64,000 nucleotides of DNA. It comes from Rhodospirillales bacterium (lineage in GTDB: Bacteria > Pseudomonadota > Alphaproteobacteria > Micavibrionales > Micavibrionaceae). Both the position numbers and the translations under genes were made by a program. Each line of letters begins with the position of its first letter. The first letter of the stretch is position 1. The notes beneath the pieces are model-generated. The model searched no databases and was not told the origin of the DNA. It saw only the letters and a list, made by a program, of their open reading frames with translations. The stretch is from positions 1 through 64,000 of the forward strand of contig JACKJB010000005.1 in assembly GCA_020638155.1 (NCBI GenBank), given 5' to 3'. Shown here piece after piece: positions 59,977-64,000 of this stretch.

Positions 59977-60690
59977 TTAAGCGGCCAGCGCCTTCTCCAA
60001 AGTGTGGTGCAGGAATGCAAGTGTACGCTCATCAGCGAGCGCCGCGCCCTGCGCATCGTAATGTTTGCCGCCCACGCGGGTGAAGGCGTGGTTCAGCCCT
60101 TCATAACTGTGCAGTGTGACATGCGGATTATCGGCCAGCCCCGCCTTGATTTTTTCCTGCGCGTCTTTGGAAACGAATTCGTCTTCTTCGGCAATATGCA
60201 ACATCAGCGGGTTTGCGATACTCCCCGCTTCGTCGAGCAACGCATCCAGCCCGACACCATAATAGCTTACAGAAGCCTCGACCGTACTGCGTGTCGCCAT
60301 CAGGTAAGCAAGCTTGCCGCCAAGACAATACCCGATGCAGCCGACTTTGCTGGTGCAATCGGCGTGGCCTTTGAGGACGTGATGCACTGCGCGCAGGTCT
60401 TCGATGCCTTGATCGATATCGAATGCGTTGAACAGCTCGAATGCCCGCGCCCACTCCGCTTCGCTTTGATCGGTCAGCTCTATCCCCGGTTCGATGCGCC
60501 AGAACAGGTCCGGGCAAACGGCGATAAAGCCCTGCTCCGCCAGCCAGTCGCATTTATCGCGCAACCCTTTATTCACGCCAAAAATTTCCTGTGCGACGAT
60601 AATGGCGGGGGCCGGTTTTTTTTCCGGCATCGCGATATAGGCAGAAAAGGATCCGCCGTCTTTAGACGGGATGATAATCGTGTTGCTCAT
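59977..60690 (-). CDS. Dienelactone hydrolase family protein
   Basis: 237 residues, alpha/beta hydrolase. Nucleophile Cys in the elbow GCIGYCLGGKLAYL, catalytic Asp in the EEDEFV region and His in YEGLNHAF. FGVNKGLRDKCDWLAEQGF is also typical. The family hydrolyses small lactones or esters; the true substrate is unknown and no chlorocatechol pathway genes are nearby. Confidence 0.92.
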   Translation of the reverse strand: MSNTIIIPSKDGGSFSAYIAMPEKKPAPAIIVAQEIFGVNKGLRDKCDWLAEQGFIAVCPDLFWRIEPGIELTDQSEAEWARAFELFNAFDIDQGIEDLRAVHHVLKGHADCTSKVGCIGYCLGGKLAYLMATRSTVEASVSYYGVGLDALLDEAGSIANPLMLHIAEEDEFVSKDAQEKIKAGLADNPHVTLHSYEGLNHAFTRVGGKHYDAQGAALADERTLAFLHHTLEKALAA

Positions 60691-60780
60691 GAAAATATGC
60701 TCCCTTGGAAAAAACCGATAAAACCTTATCCAGCTTACGCGGGTTAAGCCGTTTTTTAAAGGGAGGATTACTTTATAGAT

Positions 60781-61599
60781 TTATGCCGGGCAAAAGGCAG
60801 GCTGGCCGGCATTGATGGGTGCCGGCCGGTCCGCTGTTGCCGTTTGTTTGTCCGGGGTTTGCCCCAGACGGTTTTTTACCTGTTCAACTTGCCGGGCTAT
60901 GGCTTCGCTGCGCGGGCTGGTCCGTTCGACCAGTACGGCAGTGCTGTCCATGATTTTCAGTTTTTTATCCAGGCCGTTTGCGGCCAGGGTGGTTCCGGTG
61001 TCAACCACATCACAAATCGCATCGGCGAGGCCAAGGCGAATGTAATCTTCAATACCGCCGTCACGGGCGAGAATTTCAACATCATCAATCCCCTGCTCTT
61101 CCAGCCAGACACGCAGCGTGTTGGGGTAAGAGGTGGCGATGCGCAGGCCTGCAAGCTGGCTGGCGTCTTCCATGTCGAAGTCTTCGGCGGCGGCAATCCA
61201 AAGGCCGCAGGCTGAAACGCCGTTAAAGGTACAGGCGATTTGCAGGTCCGCCATATTTTCAGGATCGGCGCAGCGGGCTTCTTCATATGTATCCAGGCCG
61301 ACCACGGCCATATCGGCGATCCCGGCTTTCAGATTTTCAATCGCATCGGCGGGGCGCTGTAATAAGGTTTCAAAACTGCCCATTTTGCCCCGGGCATCGG
61401 CGGTGGTTCCAAAATCCAGCCGGCTGTTCTGGCGGTCGGTATTCAGCCCGGCGCGGGTCAGGATTGCGGCAAAATCATCTCGCAGCCGCCCTTTTTTCGG
61501 CAGGATAACGCGAAAAGGCTGTTCAGTCCGGGGCGCTGCCTGCGGCAGGATCTGCGGCGCTGCTTGCGGCGCTCTCTGTACTGCGTTGGCTGTTGTCAT
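60781..61599 (-). CDS. hisG: ATP phosphoribosyltransferase (HisG-like)
   Basis: 272 residues. The catalytic domain starts at about residue 28 with VILPKKGRLRDDF, then DMAVVGLDTYEEA, and the PRPP site CDVVDTGTTLAANGL at about 195-209. The core lacks the C-terminal regulatory domain of long-form HisG, so it is the short form, which normally needs HisZ; hisZ is not nearby. The first 27 residues (Ala/Gln/Pro-rich) are coded within the end of the yerC-like gene. The ATG at 61,599 has AGGAGA 5 bases upstream, which supports the 77-base overlap. It catalyses the first step of histidine synthesis. Confidence 0.85.
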   Translation of the reverse strand: MTTANAVQRAPQAAPQILPQAAPRTEQPFRVILPKKGRLRDDFAAILTRAGLNTDRQNSRLDFGTTADARGKMGSFETLLQRPADAIENLKAGIADMAVVGLDTYEEARCADPENMADLQIACTFNGVSACGLWIAAAEDFDMEDASQLAGLRIATSYPNTLRVWLEEQGIDDVEILARDGGIEDYIRLGLADAICDVVDTGTTLAANGLDKKLKIMDSTAVLVERTSPRSEAIARQVEQVKNRLGQTPDKQTATADRPAPINAGQPAFCPA

Positions 61600-61936
61600 C
61601 GTGATCTCCTAAACGGTCCAGCACCAGCTGGTAGCCGCGATGCGGCTCTTGTTGTAAAAATCGCGCCACGCGGCCAACGGTTGTTGTACTTGCCCCTGTG
61701 GCGGCACTGATGTCCCGGTACGATAATCCGCCTTGGGCGAGAAGCCGCGCAATAAGCAGGCGTTCGGCCAGGGCCTGGATTTCCGTCCGCGTGCAGAGGT
61801 CTGTAATGAACGCCCGGAAGTCTCCCTCACAGCGGCACTTGGTGAGCGCCGTGTATAAAATGTCTTCGGGGTTCTGGTCCAGTATTTCATTACTCTTACT
61901 CTCATGCGCTGTGGCGTCATCGTTCCTAAGAGACAT
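61523..61936 (-). CDS. YerC/TrpR-family DNA-binding protein
   Basis: About 137 residues from the ATG at 61,936 (AAGAGG 6 bases upstream). The TrpR-type HTH is clear: FRAFITDLCTRTEIQALAER followed by LLIARLLAQGGLSYRDISAATGASTTTVGRVARFL. Proteins of this type are transcriptional repressors. It overlaps hisG and is followed by it in one transcript. A palindrome in its own promoter suggests autoregulation. The C-terminal about 45 residues, overlapping hisG, are low complexity. Confidence 0.9.
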   Translation of the reverse strand: MSLRNDDATAHESKSNEILDQNPEDILYTALTKCRCEGDFRAFITDLCTRTEIQALAERLLIARLLAQGGLSYRDISAATGASTTTVGRVARFLQQEPHRGYQLVLDRLGDHDDNSQRSTESAASSAADPAAGSAPD

Positions 61937-61948
61937 TATCATCCTCTT

Positions 61949-61966
61949 GTGTTAGTGTATTAACAC
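61949..61966 (-). promoter_or_regulatory. Palindromic operator candidate of the yerC-hisG operon
   Basis: GTGTTA-N6-TAACAC, a perfect 6-bp palindrome, lies on the likely -10 element of the operon (minus-strand promoter TTGACT at the complement of 61,982-61,987, 17-base spacer, GTTAAT at the complement of 61,959-61,964). A repressor bound here would block polymerase; the YerC/TrpR-like product of the first gene is the obvious candidate. Confidence 0.6.
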
Positions 61967-62097
61967 GATAATACAGTGGTGAGTCAACAAAAAATTAAAA
62001 AAATTTCGCAAATGCAGCATTGAAGGTGAAAAGCATCGCCAATCCCCGCCCTTTCCTGCTATATCCATACTGACATGATCTGTGTTTGGAGGACATC

Positions 62098-62364
62098 ATG
62101 AAAATAACATTTGATATCAACTGTACGCCCGAAGAGGCCCGCCGTTTTATGGGATTGCCGGATTTGACGCCGATGCAGGATAAAATCCTGAAAGAGATGG
62201 AAAACAAGATGCTTGAGAATATGCGTTCGCTTGAGCCGGAAACATTCATGAAAACCTGGATGCCATTGACGCTTGAAAACTGGACTGAAATGCAAAAACT
62301 GTTCTGGGCGCAAATGGGGATCGAGCCAGCCAAGGCCGCGCCGCGGAAAAAGACCGGCAGCTAA
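62098..62364 (+). CDS. Small conserved alphaproteobacterial protein (DUF6489-like)
   Basis: About 88 residues from the ATG at 62,098 (GGAGG upstream). It begins MKITFDINCTPEEARRFMGL and continues with PDLTPMQDKILKEMENKM, the typical start of a small family found upstream of mnmE in many alphaproteobacteria. The C terminus is basic. Function unknown. Confidence 0.85.
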   Translation: MKITFDINCTPEEARRFMGLPDLTPMQDKILKEMENKMLENMRSLEPETFMKTWMPLTLENWTEMQKLFWAQMGIEPAKAAPRKKTGS

Positions 62365-62403
62365 ATCTTGCAATCTATATAGTTTTGACCCTATATCATC
62401 GTT

Positions 62404-63756
62404 ATGACAATAAATGACACGATCTATGCGCTGGCAACGCCGCCCGGTAAAGGGGGGGTTGCTGTTGTCCGTGTCTCTGGCGTGCGGGCAAAAAATAGTC
62501 TTATGGCAATAGCTGGACGGAGTCTCCCGTCGCCGCGCGCCACAAGATTCTGTAAAATTATGAATCCTGTTTCACGTGAAACAATTGACCGCGGGCTGGT
62601 GATCTATTTCCGGAGTCCGGCGAGTTTCACCGGTGAGGATGTTGCCGAGTACCATCTGCATGGCGGCGTTGCTGTCGTTCGGGCGCTTTTGGACGTTCTT
62701 GCGGATCAGGACGGGCACAGGCTGGCTGCGCCGGGCGAGTTTACCCGCCGGGCGTTTGAAAATGGCAAAATTGATTTGACCGAAGCCGAAGCCGTGGCCG
62801 ACCTGATCGACGCCGAAACGGCGCTGCAGCGCAGCCAGGCCTTGACCCAGCTGGAGGGCGGTTTGTCCGCGATTTATAATCGCTGGCGGGATGCGTTGAA
62901 AAAAGCGCTGGCGTATCTTGAGGCCGATCTCGAATTCCCTGACGAAGATATGCCGGAGGGGGTCGCGCCGGAGGTGGTGCCGATTCTTGAAAATTTATGT
63001 TCGGAAATGGCGGCGCATCTTGATGATAACCGCCGGGGGGAGCGCCTGCGCGACGGGATAAAAATTGCCGTGATCGGCGCGCCGAATGCCGGGAAATCGT
63101 CCCTGGTTAATGTGCTGGCCCGGCGGGATGTGGCGATTGTTTCCGAGCATGCCGGGACCACGCGGGATGTTATTGAAGTCCATCTTGATCTGGGCGGTTA
63201 TCCTGTCATTTTATCCGATACGGCCGGGCTGCGGCCGGAGCAGCTCGGGCAGGGGGCGCAGGACCAGATTGAGGGTGAGGGTATCCGCCGGGCGATCCGC
63301 CGGGCGGAAGAGGCGGATATCCGGATTCTGCTTTTTGATGCCAGTGCCGCCGGGACGATGGATTCGCACACGCTGGCGCTCAAAAATGACTCCGCGCTGG
63401 TCGTTTTTAATAAAGTGGATAAGGGTGTGGAAAAGTCTGCCCATAACTATGAGGGCGAATCGGTGCATATCTCTGCACAGAGCGGGGAAGGGCTTTCTGC
63501 CCTGATCGATCTGTTGGCGGCGCGTATTGATGTTTTGATCGGGCGGCAGGAAACCCCGTCTTTAACCCGTGCCCGGCATCGCGAAGCGTTGCAGGATTGC
63601 CGTGATGCGCTGGTCCGCGCTTTTGCCGCGCCGCTGCCCGAACTGGTCGCCGAAGATGTGCGGCTTGCCATTCGCCAGCTTGGGCGGATTACCGGGCGCG
63701 TGGATGTCGAAGATTTGCTCGATGTGATCTTCAAGGATTTCTGTATCGGAAAATGA
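62404..63756 (+). CDS. mnmE: tRNA-modification GTPase MnmE
   Basis: 450 residues. The N-terminal tetrahydrofolate-binding domain starts IYALATPPGKGGVAVVRVSG; the GTPase has G1 GAPNAGKSSL (about 225-234), G3 DTAGLR, and G4 NKVD. It ends with the invariant CIGK motif. With MnmG it modifies the wobble uridine of several tRNAs. The gene contains a perfect parS site. mnmG follows after 64 bases. Confidence 0.98.
   Translation: MTINDTIYALATPPGKGGVAVVRVSGVRAKNSLMAIAGRSLPSPRATRFCKIMNPVSRETIDRGLVIYFRSPASFTGEDVAEYHLHGGVAVVRALLDVLADQDGHRLAAPGEFTRRAFENGKIDLTEAEAVADLIDAETALQRSQALTQLEGGLSAIYNRWRDALKKALAYLEADLEFPDEDMPEGVAPEVVPILENLCSEMAAHLDDNRRGERLRDGIKIAVIGAPNAGKSSLVNVLARRDVAIVSEHAGTTRDVIEVHLDLGGYPVILSDTAGLRPEQLGQGAQDQIEGEGIRRAIRRAEEADIRILLFDASAAGTMDSHTLALKNDSALVVFNKVDKGVEKSAHNYEGESVHISAQSGEGLSALIDLLAARIDVLIGRQETPSLTRARHREALQDCRDALVRAFAAPLPELVAEDVRLAIRQLGRITGRVDVEDLLDVIFKDFCIGK
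62568..62583. promoter_or_regulatory. parS: parS centromere site within mnmE
   Basis: TGTTTCACGTGAAACA, a perfect 16-bp palindrome identical to the consensus ParB-binding parS site. It encodes part of PVSRET in MnmE. Alphaproteobacterial parS sites cluster within several kilobases of the origin near mnmG-rsmG-parA-parB; this one is about 9.7 kb from the candidate oriC. It should seed ParB loading and origin segregation. Confidence 0.95.
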
Positions 63757-63820
63757 TGGCCGATCAGGGTTTTAGTCTAAAAAACTGGCATTTTTACCTG
63801 TCTTTATTATATAACAGCGC

Positions 63821-64000
63821 ATGATTAAATCTTTCGATGTCATTGTGGTTGGCGGCGGTCACGCCGGATGCGAAGCGGCTGCTGCTGCGGCGCGGATGGG
63901 CGCGTCCACGGCGCTGCTGACTCACCGGCTGGATACGATCGGCGCGATGTCCTGTAACCCAGCGATTGGGGGGCTGGGTAAAGGTCATCTGGTGCGCGAG
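63821..64000 (+). CDS. mnmG: tRNA uridine modification enzyme MnmG, partial
   Basis: The first 60 codons only; the gene continues past the window. The FAD-binding motif FDVIVVGGGHAGCEAAAAAA followed by ARMGASTALLTH and the block starting MSCNPAIGGLGKGHLVRE is diagnostic of MnmG (GidA). It is the FAD-dependent partner of MnmE in tRNA wobble modification. Confidence 0.97.
   Translation, partial: MIKSFDVIVVGGGHAGCEAAAAAARMGASTALLTHRLDTIGAMSCNPAIGGLGKGHLVRE

Noticed and set aside
1..64000. CRISPR arrays, insertion sequences, prophage genes or rRNA operons
   Set aside because: No regularly spaced repeats, transposase, integrase, phage structural genes or rRNA sequence were seen anywhere in the window.

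Overview
The window reads as a chromosome segment of an alphaproteobacterium that carries a Dot/Icm-type (type IVB) secretion system. The housekeeping end (secB, dnaQ, coaE, aroE, the PPDK regulator gene, then hemE, hemH, hemJ, rho, mnmE and mnmG) follows the order that surrounds the replication origin in Caulobacter and its relatives. A perfect parS site lies inside mnmE, and a GANTC-rich intergenic gap sits directly upstream of hemE. GC content looks moderate, a little above 50 % by eye. I cannot fix the genus. A Micavibrio-like or other deep-branching lineage would fit, but this is inference.

Positions 1-24,460 form a secretion locus. On the minus strand dotI-dotH-dotG-dotF-dotE (icmL-K-E-G-C) keep the Legionella gene order and run off the left edge. 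A second minus-strand operon (24,456 to 17,356) encodes a DsbC/G-like thioredoxin-fold protein, an unknown protein, a lytic transglycosylase, DotD, DotC, DotB, IcmT and a TcpQ-domain protein. Between the two lies the most unusual part: five tandem, partly overlapping plus-strand genes (6,245-13,379) for paralogous exported proteins of a family I do not recognise. Four of the five have a short cysteine cluster just after the signal peptide. They are followed by flgK and flgL behind an excellent sigma-54 promoter.

Positions 24,500-43,600 hold general cell functions: a FIST sensor protein, a Glu-rich exported protein, LemA, an M48 protease, a Bax-inhibitor-1 protein, an NtrC-type activator, MltA, an NAD group (indoleamine dioxygenase-like, nadD, pncB, pncA), an AT-rich NERD gene flanked by inverted terminator-like repeats, an entericidin-like lipopeptide, an acyl-CoA dehydrogenase, TerC, a lone receiver protein, tRNA-Ala(GGC), a Tim44-like protein, FxsA and SecB.

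Positions 43,577-52,609 are all minus strand: dnaQ, coaE, aroE and the PPDK regulator, then four unfamiliar genes (two related to each other, an 828-residue protein with C-terminal repeats, and a 206-residue protein). The candidate oriC is 52,610-52,950. Beyond it the conserved genes run on the plus strand: hemE, hemH, hemJ, rho, mnmE and mnmG (cut by the window end). The interspersed minus-strand genes encode a small membrane protein, a membrane-anchored DnaJ-type zinc-finger protein without a J domain, a dienelactone hydrolase, and an overlapping yerC-like/hisG pair with a palindromic operator candidate.
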